A DNA stretch of 64,000 nucleotides from the NCBI GenBank assembly GCA_035948415.1, contig DASZJD010000009.1:1-64000 (forward strand). Direction: 5' to 3'. Below the pieces are notes generated by a model that saw only the letters and a program-made list of their open reading frames with translations, was not told the DNA's origin and made no database searches. This stretch comes from Acidimicrobiia bacterium (GTDB lineage Bacteria; Actinomycetota; Acidimicrobiia; IMCC26256; PALSA-555). Positions 27,127 through 34,975 of this stretch are shown piece by piece. Each line of letters begins with the position of its first letter. The stretch's first letter is position 1. A program made the position numbers and the translations under genes.

Positions 27127-28401
27127 CTAGTACTTGATCGTCTTACCGGTCTTGGAGTTGACGTCCTGGTAGCAGGCGTACGGCACCACGATGCTGTACT
27201 TCGTGCCGTCGCTCTGCGTCAGCAGACCGCACGGTGCACCCAGGGTCTGCGCCGCGGGGTACTTCGTGGGTCCGACAATCCCGGGGACCTGGTAGGTCAT
27301 GGATCCCATGGCTTTCGCGAGTCCCTCGGGCGTCAGGTTCTTGCCCGCCTTCTTCAGCGCGGCGACGAACGCGTCGGCCGAGAAGTACGCAGCCAAGACT
27401 GCCTGCGTGATCGGCGCAGATCCGGCGACGGCCTTGATGTCGCTCGTGATCCTCTGCATCGTCGCATTGGCCGTGTCCTCGGGCAGGTCGAACTGCGTGA
27501 AGACGGTCTCACCCTTGGCGGCCGAGACCAGACGCGGGTCGTACGTGACGGCGTTCGTGAGGAGGCCCTGGAACCCCGCTGCCAGCAAGCCGTTGGAGAG
27601 CTTGAGCACGTTGCCGTACGCCGTGGTCACGAACACGACGTCGGGCGGTTTGCCCGCGTTGCTCGTCATTAGAGCGTTGACGTACGGCGACACGTCGCCT
27701 GGCGGTGGGTTCGCGGGGACCGGGTTCTTCTGGTAGACGACCTTGAAGCCAGCGAGCTTGGCCTGCTCGCCGATCACGAGCGCACCGGTCTTGCCGGTGT
27801 CGAGGTCCTCAGCGATGACGGCCGCGGTCTTCCCCTTGGCCCCACCTGGACTGCCGTGTGCCTTGAAATACGCGCTGGCGAGCGCACCCCAGGTCGTCCC
27901 GGTGGTCGGGATCGACGGCGGCGGAACGATGCAGCCGGTGAAGCCAAACGCGTAGGGGTTCTTGCAGAACCCGGCGTCGATACCCCAGCCGAAGAACGGC
28001 ACGTGCTGCTGGGTGAGGAAGGTCGAGGCCTGCAAGACAGGCGTCAGGGTCGGCACGACCGCGAACACTTGATCCTGCTGGACGAGGCGCTGGGCCTCGG
28101 TCAGGTCGGTGTTCGGATCGCTCTTGTCGTTGGCGGTCTCGACGTAGTTGATCTTGCGCCCGAAGACGCCACCTTTGTTGTTCTCGACCTGGAACCGTGC
28201 CGTGGTACCGATCTTTAGCTCGTCGGCTGTGAAGTTCGGTCCCGCGCCGATCCCCGCAACATTGATCGATGTTGCGGTCACACCTCGGGCATCGGTCTGG
28301 GACCGTGCCCCGGCAGTCTCGGTGGCCACGATTCCGGTCGACGCGAATGCGCCGACCACCGCGGCCACCGCACTAGCGGCAACCCACCTTCTTCGTTTCA
28401 C
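27127..28401 (-). CDS. ABC-type branched-chain amino acid substrate-binding protein (LivK-like)
   Basis: A 424-residue Peripla_BP_6-type receptor with a signal peptide (RRRWVAASAVAAVVGAFASTGIV) and no lipobox. The mature domain begins near ADELKIGTTARFQVENNKGG, the usual N-lobe start. Cysteines at FCKNPYAFGFTGC, APCGLL and YACYQ may form disulfides. GTG 28401 has a GGGGGAA SD. It lies between LivG and LivHMF on the minus strand with gaps of about 47 and 108 nt, so it is the receptor of that importer. Ligand could be an amino acid, amide or aromatic acid; not determinable here. Confidence 0.88.
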   Translation of the reverse strand: MKRRRWVAASAVAAVVGAFASTGIVATETAGARSQTDARGVTATSINVAGIGAGPNFTADELKIGTTARFQVENNKGGVFGRKINYVETANDKSDPNTDLTEAQRLVQQDQVFAVVPTLTPVLQASTFLTQQHVPFFGWGIDAGFCKNPYAFGFTGCIVPPPSIPTTGTTWGALASAYFKAHGSPGGAKGKTAAVIAEDLDTGKTGALVIGEQAKLAGFKVVYQKNPVPANPPPGDVSPYVNALMTSNAGKPPDVVFVTTAYGNVLKLSNGLLAAGFQGLLTNAVTYDPRLVSAAKGETVFTQFDLPEDTANATMQRITSDIKAVAGSAPITQAVLAAYFSADAFVAALKKAGKNLTPEGLAKAMGSMTYQVPGIVGPTKYPAAQTLGAPCGLLTQSDGTKYSIVVPYACYQDVNSKTGKTIKY

Positions 28402-28448
28402 CGGTTCCCCCTTGTTGGTATCTCATTGCAGAACTTTTGGTGCTCGCC

Positions 28449-29267
28449 TCAGTCGTCACCCAGGTAGGCGGCACGGACCGCCGGGTTCGCCCGGATCTGC
28501 TCGGGCCGGCCCTCCGCGAGCAGTTCTCCCAGATGCATCACCACGATGCGGTCGCATTGGCGCATCACGAACCCGACGTCGTGCTCGACCAGCAAGACGG
28601 CGCACGATTCGTGGGCCCGGATGTCCTGGATTCGCTCGCCGAGGCGTGCGGCTTCGGTCTCGTCCAATCCAGACGTGGGCTCGTCGAGGAGCAACACCCG
28701 AGGGGCGTCCACGATGGCTCTCGCCAGCTCCACCATGCGCCCGAGCCCGATGGGCAGCGACCCTGCGGTTTCGTGCCGGACGGGCGTCAGGCCGCAGAGG
28801 TCGGTGACATGCGCGACGCGGGCCCGTCGCTCCTTCTCCCGCGTCAACCGCGTCGGGAAGGAGACGAGATCGGCTGCGAGGCCGCCCCCGCCGCTGCGCC
28901 ATTCGAGCGCGGCGAGGACGTTGTCTTCCACACTGAGCCATCCAAACGTCTGCACCCGCTGGAACGTGCGCCGCAGCCCGAGCCGGGCTCGACGCACCGC
29001 GGAGAGCCCGGTGATCTCGCGACCGTCGAGCTCGACTCGACCCGCGTCGGGGAGCCGGATTCCGGAGATGACATCGAAGAGCGTTGTCTTCCCAGCGCCG
29101 TTGGGGCCGATCAGGCCCCGGACCTCGCCGGCGTCGAGACGCAGGCTCACCTCCTGCAGCGCGGTGATGCCTCCGAAGCGGACGGTGATGTCGGAGAGCG
29201 CTAACGCGGGGTGGGATTCACTCCCATCACGATGCGTCGTATCGATCGCGCCCTGCACGGTCGTCAC
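28449..29267 (-). CDS. ABC transporter ATP-binding protein (LivG-like)
   Basis: A 272-residue ATPase with Walker A GPNGAGKTT, a divergent signature (LPIGLGRMVELARAI replacing LSGGQ), Walker B VLLLDEPTSG, D-loop SGLDE and H-loop LLVEHDV, all characteristic of LivG. It energises the neighbouring LivHMF permease fusion with the LivF domain as partner. GTG 29267 is chosen because GGGGGAG lies 8 nt upstream and the ABC domain begins soon after. The frame stays open to an SD-preceded ATG at 29582, whose extra 105 residues are not ABC-like. Confidence 0.85.
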   Translation of the reverse strand: MTTVQGAIDTTHRDGSESHPALALSDITVRFGGITALQEVSLRLDAGEVRGLIGPNGAGKTTLFDVISGIRLPDAGRVELDGREITGLSAVRRARLGLRRTFQRVQTFGWLSVEDNVLAALEWRSGGGGLAADLVSFPTRLTREKERRARVAHVTDLCGLTPVRHETAGSLPIGLGRMVELARAIVDAPRVLLLDEPTSGLDETEAARLGERIQDIRAHESCAVLLVEHDVGFVMRQCDRIVVMHLGELLAEGRPEQIRANPAVRAAYLGDD

Positions 29268-29846
29268 GCCCGGCACTCCCCCTGTCGCGCGATCTGACGG
29301 TATATCAGCCCATGGCGTCCGGGAGCGTTCACTCCCGTCCGGCCCCATCACGAAACGGCAGGTCAGCGCCCATCGCGCCGGGCACAGACGGACCGGCGCG
29401 GGCTCAGAAAAGAAGATCGCGTCGACCCTCTTGCCGTCGCCCATGTCCTTGCCCCTTTGCCCCGGCCGTGTTGCCCTGCCGGCGTAGAAGCAGCCCCGCG
29501 ACAGCGATGGCGCCGTCTTGGTGGTGGCCGGGGTCGCGAGCACCGCCAAGATCCCAGCAACGGTGACGCCAAGGCTCTTCATTGCTCGACCCCCATTTGA
29601 CGGGGTGACGCTCGTACGGCGTGTTCGAGCGGGCCCTGGCTACCTACGGGCCGACGACCATGCCTCGGGGCATTCCGCTGCCGGCTGAATCCAGCAGAGC
29701 GGCGCCGGGGGCGCGCCATCGGCACCCACGTGCCTCGGGAGCCGCCTGGTGGTGGGGCGATCGTCTCTGTGCTGTGGGGACGCCTACCGAAGCCACAACC
29801 GGGACGGGGCAGTCAAGCGCCGAGGACGAGACGCCGACCTACTGAC
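29268..29846. other. Long region without an assigned gene
   Basis: This 579-bp stretch separates livG from the next gene. On the minus strand the livG frame remains open to an ATG at 29582 that has a GGGGG SD and encodes a hydrophobic start (MKSLGVTVAGILAVLAT), which may be a remnant of a secreted protein or an alternative start. No repeats, RNA genes or clear promoter were identified. Confidence 0.4.
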
Positions 29847-30530
29847 GTGGAGCTGCGTCGGCGGCTGCGTACGGATGACGTCCGGCCCGACGGTGGTGCC
29901 CGATGGTCCCGTCGCCGGGTGGTCATGATCGCCCTGCTGGCGTCCATAGGCGTCGCAGCGGGTCTCGGTCTCGCTGCCTGGGGCGACCAGACGATCCGGG
30001 GAACAAACGGAGTCGTGGTGTCAGAGACCCCTCACTATTCGACGCTCACGACGACAACCACTCCGGCGGTGACCAGCGTCGGAGCGAGCACGTCCTCTCT
30101 CCCGCCCGCGTCGACCGCGCACGTCACGGCACCGAAGGCGGCGGGTGGAGGTACCCACAACTCGACCCGGCCGGTCCCGCCACCCCCTCCGCCGCCGCCA
30201 CCCCCGCCCGACCCGGGCGGGCCAGCCGTGGCGCTTGCCCAAGCTGCGGACTGCGTCCAGACCTGGGACATGAACCAGCTCGTGGCGAGCGTGCAGGCAC
30301 CCGCGGGGCTGGCGGGGGTCGCGCTGGTCGCCGCTCACTCAAGCGACGGGACGGTCTTCAACGGCGCCATGGACGGCGACGGGGCCACCTACCGAGCCGA
30401 CATCGGTCCTTTTAGCGACTATCCGGATCCCCAGACCGTGACCTGGACCGTCACCGTCACCGACGCCGCGGGGCGCACCACCCAGGCCGCCAAACAGTTC
30501 TCGGTCTCATCGGAGCCCTGCTCGCCCTAA
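29847..30530 (+). CDS. Single-pass membrane protein with poly-Pro linker and Ig-like C-terminal domain
   Basis: A 227-residue protein: a basic cytosolic N-terminus, one TM (about 28-50, VVMIALLASIGVAAGLGLAAWG), a Ser/Thr-rich then poly-proline linker (11 consecutive Pro, near residue 115), and a C-terminal domain of about 95 residues. That domain has two cysteines and a beta-rich pattern ending VTWTVTVTDAAGRTTQAAKQFSV, like a bacterial Ig/PKD fold. It is probably displayed on the outer face of the membrane. No enzyme motif. The GTG start is chosen just before the TM; the longer frame to 29730 is less coding-like. Function unknown. Confidence 0.55.
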   Translation: MELRRRLRTDDVRPDGGARWSRRRVVMIALLASIGVAAGLGLAAWGDQTIRGTNGVVVSETPHYSTLTTTTTPAVTSVGASTSSLPPASTAHVTAPKAAGGGTHNSTRPVPPPPPPPPPPPDPGGPAVALAQAADCVQTWDMNQLVASVQAPAGLAGVALVAAHSSDGTVFNGAMDGDGATYRADIGPFSDYPDPQTVTWTVTVTDAAGRTTQAAKQFSVSSEPCSP

Positions 30531-30826
30531 CCAAGACCGCGGCGTCGATACGGCCCCGTGCACTCCGGCTTGACGAGCCGCCATTGGCGTCGAGGTCGCG
30601 GTGGCGAGCGGTGTCGCAGTCGTGGACGACGGCGGCCCGGACGCAGTCCCTGGCGCCCGACCGGCCCCCGACCCGACCCGGCAGGCGAGCGGCCGGTCAG
30701 CGGGCGTTCAGAACGAGCCGCGCCGCCGGCGGGGACGCCGTCGAGGTCGGACCGGAGCCCCGCGCCGGCCGTCTGGTCTGAAAGCCCGGTCTTGGTACTC
30801 GACCGCAGCGCGATCGGACGTCATGC
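30531..30826. other. Non-coding or degraded stretch
   Basis: No convincing gene in about 300 bp between the Ig-like membrane protein and the small frame at 30827. Open frames here have atypical Arg/Pro-rich composition and look non-coding. No hairpin, repeat or RNA gene was recognised. Confidence 0.35.
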
Positions 30827-30982
30827 TTGAGGCCCGCGCCCGAAGTCGGACCGGCCGCCGAGCGTTACTGGGCCGGCAGCAGCAAAGACCTCGCCGACGA
30901 CTTCGTGCAGCACGTCCCTAGCACCCACGGGCTCACCGAGGACGGGTTAGGCATGCCCGATCAAGAACGCGGCCGGCGTTGA
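30827..30982 (+). other. Possible 51-codon ORF or 3' gene remnant
   Basis: From a TTG at 30827 the frame encodes 51 residues with well-behaved composition (AERYWAGSSKDLADDFVQHV) and mostly G/C third positions, ending in TGA that overlaps the TTG start of the next gene (TTGA). The frame is closed upstream by TGA at 30779-30781, and there is no SD at the TTG. It looks like the C-terminus of a decayed gene or a small coupled ORF. I do not recognise the family. Confidence 0.25.
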
Positions 30983-31530
30983 CCCCGCTGGCCCAGCAGC
31001 TCGGCCGAGCGGCCAGGTCGCTCTGGACCCGCCGGCCCCGGAGACGACCGGCGTTCGCCGCCAGGCGGGCGAGCCGGTCCGACCGAATCGACCCGTTGGT
31101 CCTCGCCGCCGCGGTCGTGGTCGCCGCGTTGATCCCCGCCGGGGCGTTCCTCCTGATCCGCGGGTCGGGCGACGCCGGGCCGAGGACCATCGCCAACACG
31201 CCCGACGTCACCGCGCGGTCACCGACGACGTCGGCGTCGCGGCAAAGCGCCACGACCGCAGCGCCGACGACGACGTCGACTCCGTCGTCTACCCCGGCGA
31301 CATCGTCCGCCCCGAAGCCATCCCGCCGCCCGGCCACCGTCCTGGGTCCGGCGGGCCCCGGGAGCCCGCCCTCGCCCGGGACCCGGCCCTGCTCGGCGTC
31401 CGTCTCCCCAGCCCAGACGCCCACGACCATCACGATCCCGTTTCCGACGACGACGAGCACCGCCACGACAGCGCCACCTTCCAGCACCACGCCGCCGGCA
31501 CCGGCGCCCCCCGGACCCTGCGGTCCATAG
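30979..31530 (+). CDS. Membrane-anchored Ser/Thr/Pro-rich protein
   Basis: A 183-residue protein with an Arg-rich cytosolic start, one TM (about 40-62, VLAAAVVVAALIPAGAFLLI) and an outer tail that is almost entirely low-complexity Thr/Ser/Pro/Ala, with a single C-terminal Cys. No folded domain follows. It may be a wall-spanning stalk or a truncated version of tethered proteins such as the one at 29847. The TTG start overlaps the stop of the preceding short frame; support for translation is only compositional. Function unknown. Confidence 0.4.
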   Translation: MTPLAQQLGRAARSLWTRRPRRRPAFAARRASRSDRIDPLVLAAAVVVAALIPAGAFLLIRGSGDAGPRTIANTPDVTARSPTTSASRQSATTAAPTTTSTPSSTPATSSAPKPSRRPATVLGPAGPGSPPSPGTRPCSASVSPAQTPTTITIPFPTTTSTATTAPPSSTTPPAPAPPGPCGP

Positions 31531-31681
31531 CGGGTCGCAGCCGCGACTGGCAGCGAGGTCGGTCCGCGGATCCCAGGGATCGCGCGTGGGGGTCGAGCCG
31601 ACGCGGGTCAGGGCGCCGGCCGCCGTGCGGGCGCGCGCTCCGCCTGCTTGGCGCGACCACCGCGACCCCCGACGGAACGGC

Positions 31682-32209
31682 TCAGGAGCCGGTGGCGTCC
31701 ACCCGTTCGACCAGCGCGGGGGCGAGCTGGTGGAGCAGGTGGTGGATGTCGCGGGCGCACGCCTCGAACTCGGGCAGGTCACCGCCAGCCGGGTCGTCGA
31801 CGTCCTCCCACGGCTCCAGGGCTACCGTCTCCAGCCCCAGGCCGGCCACGCGCTCGGCGAAGGATCCAGGGCCCACGGGCAGATCCCGGGCCAGCCGGCG
31901 CAGCGTCCCGGTCCGGGCCGCGGCCTCAGGATGGGTGCGACGAACGTAGGCGACGTGCTCGCGCGCCAGCCCGACCACCAGGTCGGCGCTCGCCACATGC
32001 GGGTCGCGGAGCTGTGTGCTCCGGTGCCCGGGCGCGGTCACGTCGAGGCCGGCCAGTGCCTCGCGAGTCCGCCAGCTCATTGGCATCCCCTCGACGACGT
32101 GCGTCCCCGCGGTCGTGATCTCGACGTCGTCGAGGTGCGCCGCGAGGATGGCGCCGGCCATGACCGAGCGAGCGGCGTTGCCGGTGCAGACGAAGACGAC
32201 GTGGGGCAC
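31682..32209 (-). CDS. Low-molecular-weight protein-tyrosine phosphatase family protein
   Basis: A 175-residue protein opening with VVFVCTGNAARSVMAG, the C(X)5R phosphate loop (C8, R14) of low-molecular-weight tyrosine phosphatases and ArsC-type reductases. The expected general-acid segment appears as WEDVDDPAGGD. It lacks the extra cysteines of thioredoxin-coupled arsenate reductases, which favours phosphatase activity. Start is a GTG at 32209. The 3' end faces the S/T/P-rich gene across about 150 bp with no gene. Confidence 0.85.
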   Translation of the reverse strand: MPHVVFVCTGNAARSVMAGAILAAHLDDVEITTAGTHVVEGMPMSWRTREALAGLDVTAPGHRSTQLRDPHVASADLVVGLAREHVAYVRRTHPEAAARTGTLRRLARDLPVGPGSFAERVAGLGLETVALEPWEDVDDPAGGDLPEFEACARDIHHLLHQLAPALVERVDATGS

Positions 32210-32255
32210 GGTCTCTGCGGCCTGGCGGACGGCGCGCCCTACGCCGCCGGGCTCG

Positions 32256-33005
32256 TCATACCCGCATGATCTGGCCGCCGTCGACGTTCAGCACGTGACC
32301 GGTCACCCACCGCGCCTCGTCTGACAGGAGGAACAGGCACGCGTCGGCCATGTCCTCCGGCGTCCCCATGCGCGCCAGCGGCATGGTCGCTAGCAGCTGG
32401 TCGATGATCTCCTTCGGCACCGTGGTTCTCGTCGCCTCGGTGTCGGTCGGGCCCGGCGCGATCGCGTTGACGCGGATCCCCATGGGCCCGAGCTCCCGGG
32501 CGAAGGACTGCGTGATCCCGTGGATGGCGAGCTTGGCGATCCCGTAGTACCCGGCCCCCATCCACGCCGCGGTCGAGGACTGGTTGACGATCGCACCGCC
32601 GCCGCGCTCGGCCATCGATGCGAACACGGCCCGCGTGCAGAGCACGGCCCCGGTCATGTTCACGGCCATGAACTTGTTCCAGTACTCCATCGGCATGTTC
32701 GTGAGCCCGTACAGCTCCATGCCTCCATAGATCGCGGCGTTGTTGACCAGGTAGTCGACGCCCCCGAAGGCCTCGACGGCGGCGGCGCCCATCGCGATCG
32801 TCGAGTCCTCGCTCGACACGTCGGTCGGGACGGCGACGGCAGTGCCGCCGGCCTGCTCGATCTCCTTCGCGACCCGCTCGCCGGCCTCGGCGTCGAGCTC
32901 CGCCACCACTACACGGCCACCCTCCCGTGCGATCGACTTGGCGTACTCCTCCCCGATGCCGCGCCCGGCGCCGGTCACCACCGCCACCTTCTCGTCGAAG
33001 CGCAT
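32256..33005 (-). CDS. SDR family oxidoreductase (3-oxoacyl reductase-like)
   Basis: A 249-residue classical SDR: TGAGRGIG, NNAA, NQSSTAAW catalytic Ser, YYGIAK (Tyr and Lys), and the C-terminal GHVLNVDGG typical of FabG-like enzymes. It was probably recruited to oxidise or reduce a small alcohol or ketone. ATG 33005 has a GAGGAGG SD. It is followed by the phosphatase gene after about 46 nt on the same strand. Confidence 0.88.
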   Translation of the reverse strand: MRFDEKVAVVTGAGRGIGEEYAKSIAREGGRVVVAELDAEAGERVAKEIEQAGGTAVAVPTDVSSEDSTIAMGAAAVEAFGGVDYLVNNAAIYGGMELYGLTNMPMEYWNKFMAVNMTGAVLCTRAVFASMAERGGGAIVNQSSTAAWMGAGYYGIAKLAIHGITQSFARELGPMGIRVNAIAPGPTDTEATRTTVPKEIIDQLLATMPLARMGTPEDMADACLFLLSDEARWVTGHVLNVDGGQIMRV

Positions 33006-33096
33006 GGGAGCCCTCCTCCTCGCCGTCGCCTGACCCTATCGAGCCGACGTCGACAGCGCGCCCGCTCGGTTCGGGGTTGCCGGCGGCGCGGGTCGA

Positions 33097-33891
33097 TCAG
33101 GCCGACCCGCAGAGGGTGGGCACCTGACTCGGGCGCTGCCCGGTGACGGAGCACAGCACGCTGGCCGTGCCCTCCCCGATTCGCCCGTCCCGGAAGCCGA
33201 CCCGGAACGTCGCGTCGAAGCCCTTGAGGTCGGCTCGGAGGCTGCCGTCCAGCTCGAACGTCTTCACGTGGGCGTCCGGCACGTTGGCGGCGGTGAGCAT
33301 CAGTGACGTCCCGTTCAGCCGGCCCGTGACGGTTCCGAAGGCGTCGGTCTGCATCGTGACCGGCGCGTTCGGGGTGCTGAGGATGACGGTCCCGTCGATG
33401 TGGCGCACGCCCTTCGCGCCACCGCCGAACAGGTCGCCGGTGAGGTTCAAGGTCACGTGCAGCGTCCCCGCGGTCGGGTCGATCCGCACCTCAAGCGACG
33501 CCGAACCGGTGGTGTTGAACGTCGTGTTCGTGAAGGTCCCGACATAGAGCCCGTCGTACTGCTGGGCCAAAACGACGACGGGGTTCGACGAGCGGGGAAC
33601 CGCGCTCGTTGCCGGTGGCGCCGAGGTGACGGTCGTCGGGACCGTCGATGCCGCGACGTGCGTCCGGTGCGCGGCCGGCGTGGCGCGATGGCTGTCGCTG
33701 CCCAGGGCGAGGACCGTGGCGACGATCCCAGCCCCGACGACGGCGGTCGCCGCGATCCCCGCGGCCACCAGCCGACGGCGGCGGCGGCGGCGCCGGGCCA
33801 CGCGAGCGCCGATCGCCGGCGGCGCGCCGGACGGGGGCCGCGGTCCGCTCGGGTCGGGCTCGGGCACGGGACGATCGCGCTCGTCCGGCAC
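33097..33891 (-). CDS. Single-pass membrane protein with extracytoplasmic beta-rich domain
   Basis: A 264-residue protein: Pro-rich cytosolic N-terminus, a run of eight Arg before one TM (about 43-63, LVAAGIAATAVVGAGIVATVLAL), a Ser/Thr/Pro linker, and an outer domain of about 170 residues rich in beta-strand patterns (GTFTNTTFNTTGSASLEVRID, VTLNLTGDLFGGG). Two Cys near the C-terminus may pair. It resembles actinobacterial hypothetical proteins tethered to the membrane. GTG 33891 is supported by TACGCT at leaderless spacing. Function unknown. Confidence 0.6.
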   Translation of the reverse strand: MPDERDRPVPEPDPSGPRPPSGAPPAIGARVARRRRRRRRLVAAGIAATAVVGAGIVATVLALGSDSHRATPAAHRTHVAASTVPTTVTSAPPATSAVPRSSNPVVVLAQQYDGLYVGTFTNTTFNTTGSASLEVRIDPTAGTLHVTLNLTGDLFGGGAKGVRHIDGTVILSTPNAPVTMQTDAFGTVTGRLNGTSLMLTAANVPDAHVKTFELDGSLRADLKGFDATFRVGFRDGRIGEGTASVLCSVTGQRPSQVPTLCGSA

Positions 33892-33897
33892 GATCGG

Positions 33898-33903
33898 AGC
33901 GTA
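33898..33903 (-). promoter_or_regulatory. Leaderless -10 box (TACGCT) for the tethered membrane protein
   Basis: TACGCT on the minus strand lies 6 nt before GTG 33891; no SD is present. Confidence 0.4.
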
Positions 33904-34022
33904 ACGGCCGCGTCCGAGCCCGACGTGGTCCGCACCGACCGCCGGCTGGCACACCGGCGCGGCGGCGGTCAGGATCGGAGTCCCGCCAGCCGCGGCTGGG
34001 GGCCCACGAAGGAGGGCGGTCG

Positions 34023-34940
34023 GTGGAGGTGCTGCGAACCCCCGACGAGCGCTTCGCGCGCCTCCCGGACTTCCCGTTCGAGCCCCGCTACGTCGACGTC
34101 CCGGACGGAAGCGGTGGCTCGCTGCGGGTGCACTACATCGACGAGGGACCGCGCCGCACGCCGCCGGTCCTCCTGATGCACGGCGAGCCGTCGTGGTCGT
34201 TCCTCTACCGGAAGATGATCCCCGTCCTCGTGGAAGCGGGCCTTCGCGCCGTCGCCCCCGACCTGGTCGGCTGCGGCCGGTCCGACAAGCCGGTGTCCCG
34301 CGACGACTACACGTACCAGCGCCATGTCGACTGGATGGCGGCGTTCCTCGAGTCGGTGGACCTGACCGGTGCGACGCTCGTGGGTCAGGACTGGGGCGGG
34401 CTGATCGGCCTCCGTCTCGTCGCCGAGCAGCCCGAGCGCTTCGCTCGGGTGGTGGCCGCCAACACGTTCCTCCCGACGGGCGAACGCGACCCGGGGGATG
34501 CCTTCCGCGCCTGGCAGCGGTTCTCGCAGGAGACGCCGGTGTTCGATGTCGGGCGGATCGTGAACCGCGGCTGCACGACCGACCTGGACGCCGAGGTGAT
34601 CGCCGCCTACGACGCGCCGTTCCCGAGCGAGGAGTTCAAGGCCGGGGTCCGACAGTTCCCCCTCCTCGTGCCCACGACCCCGGACGATCCGGCTTCGCTC
34701 GCGAACCGTCGGGCCTGGTCCGCGCTGCGCGCGTGGACCAAGCCCTTCCTCACCGCCTTCAGCGACCAGGACCCGGTCACCGCCGGCGCCGACCGCGTGC
34801 TCCGAGCCGAGATCCCGGGCTGTCAGGGCCAGCCGCACACGACCATCGAAGGCGCGGGTCACTTCCTCCAGGAGGACCGCGGCGAGCAGCTCGCTGCGGT
34901 CGTGGCGGCATTCGTCGGCATGCCGCCCGACGCCGCCTGA
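34023..34940 (+). CDS. Haloalkane dehalogenase-like alpha/beta hydrolase
   Basis: A 305-residue protein with the full haloalkane dehalogenase set: oxyanion motif HGEPSW (H53), nucleophile D123 followed by the halide-binding W124 (VGQDWGG), catalytic acid D250 in FSDQDPVT, and base H280 in GAGHFLQED. The arrangement matches subfamily HLD-I (DhlA/DhmA-like), which releases halide from haloalkanes to give alcohols. GTG 34023 has AAGGAGGG at 34009-34015. It lies 35 nt upstream of a four-domain Liv importer that has its own promoter box. Epoxide or fluoroacetate hydrolase relatives are possible alternatives. Confidence 0.85.
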   Translation: MEVLRTPDERFARLPDFPFEPRYVDVPDGSGGSLRVHYIDEGPRRTPPVLLMHGEPSWSFLYRKMIPVLVEAGLRAVAPDLVGCGRSDKPVSRDDYTYQRHVDWMAAFLESVDLTGATLVGQDWGGLIGLRLVAEQPERFARVVAANTFLPTGERDPGDAFRAWQRFSQETPVFDVGRIVNRGCTTDLDAEVIAAYDAPFPSEEFKAGVRQFPLLVPTTPDDPASLANRRAWSALRAWTKPFLTAFSDQDPVTAGADRVLRAEIPGCQGQPHTTIEGAGHFLQEDRGEQLAAVVAAFVGMPPDAA

Positions 34941-34961
34941 CCCGATCGAGGAGCCGATCCG

Positions 34962-34967
34962 TAGACT
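34962..34967 (+). promoter_or_regulatory. Leaderless -10 box (TAGACT) for the LivHMFG fusion
   Basis: TAGACT lies 8 nt before GTG 34976 without an SD and supports that start. It sits between the dehalogenase stop and the importer gene, so the importer can be expressed independently. Confidence 0.5.
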
Positions 34968-34975
34968 CCCGCGCC

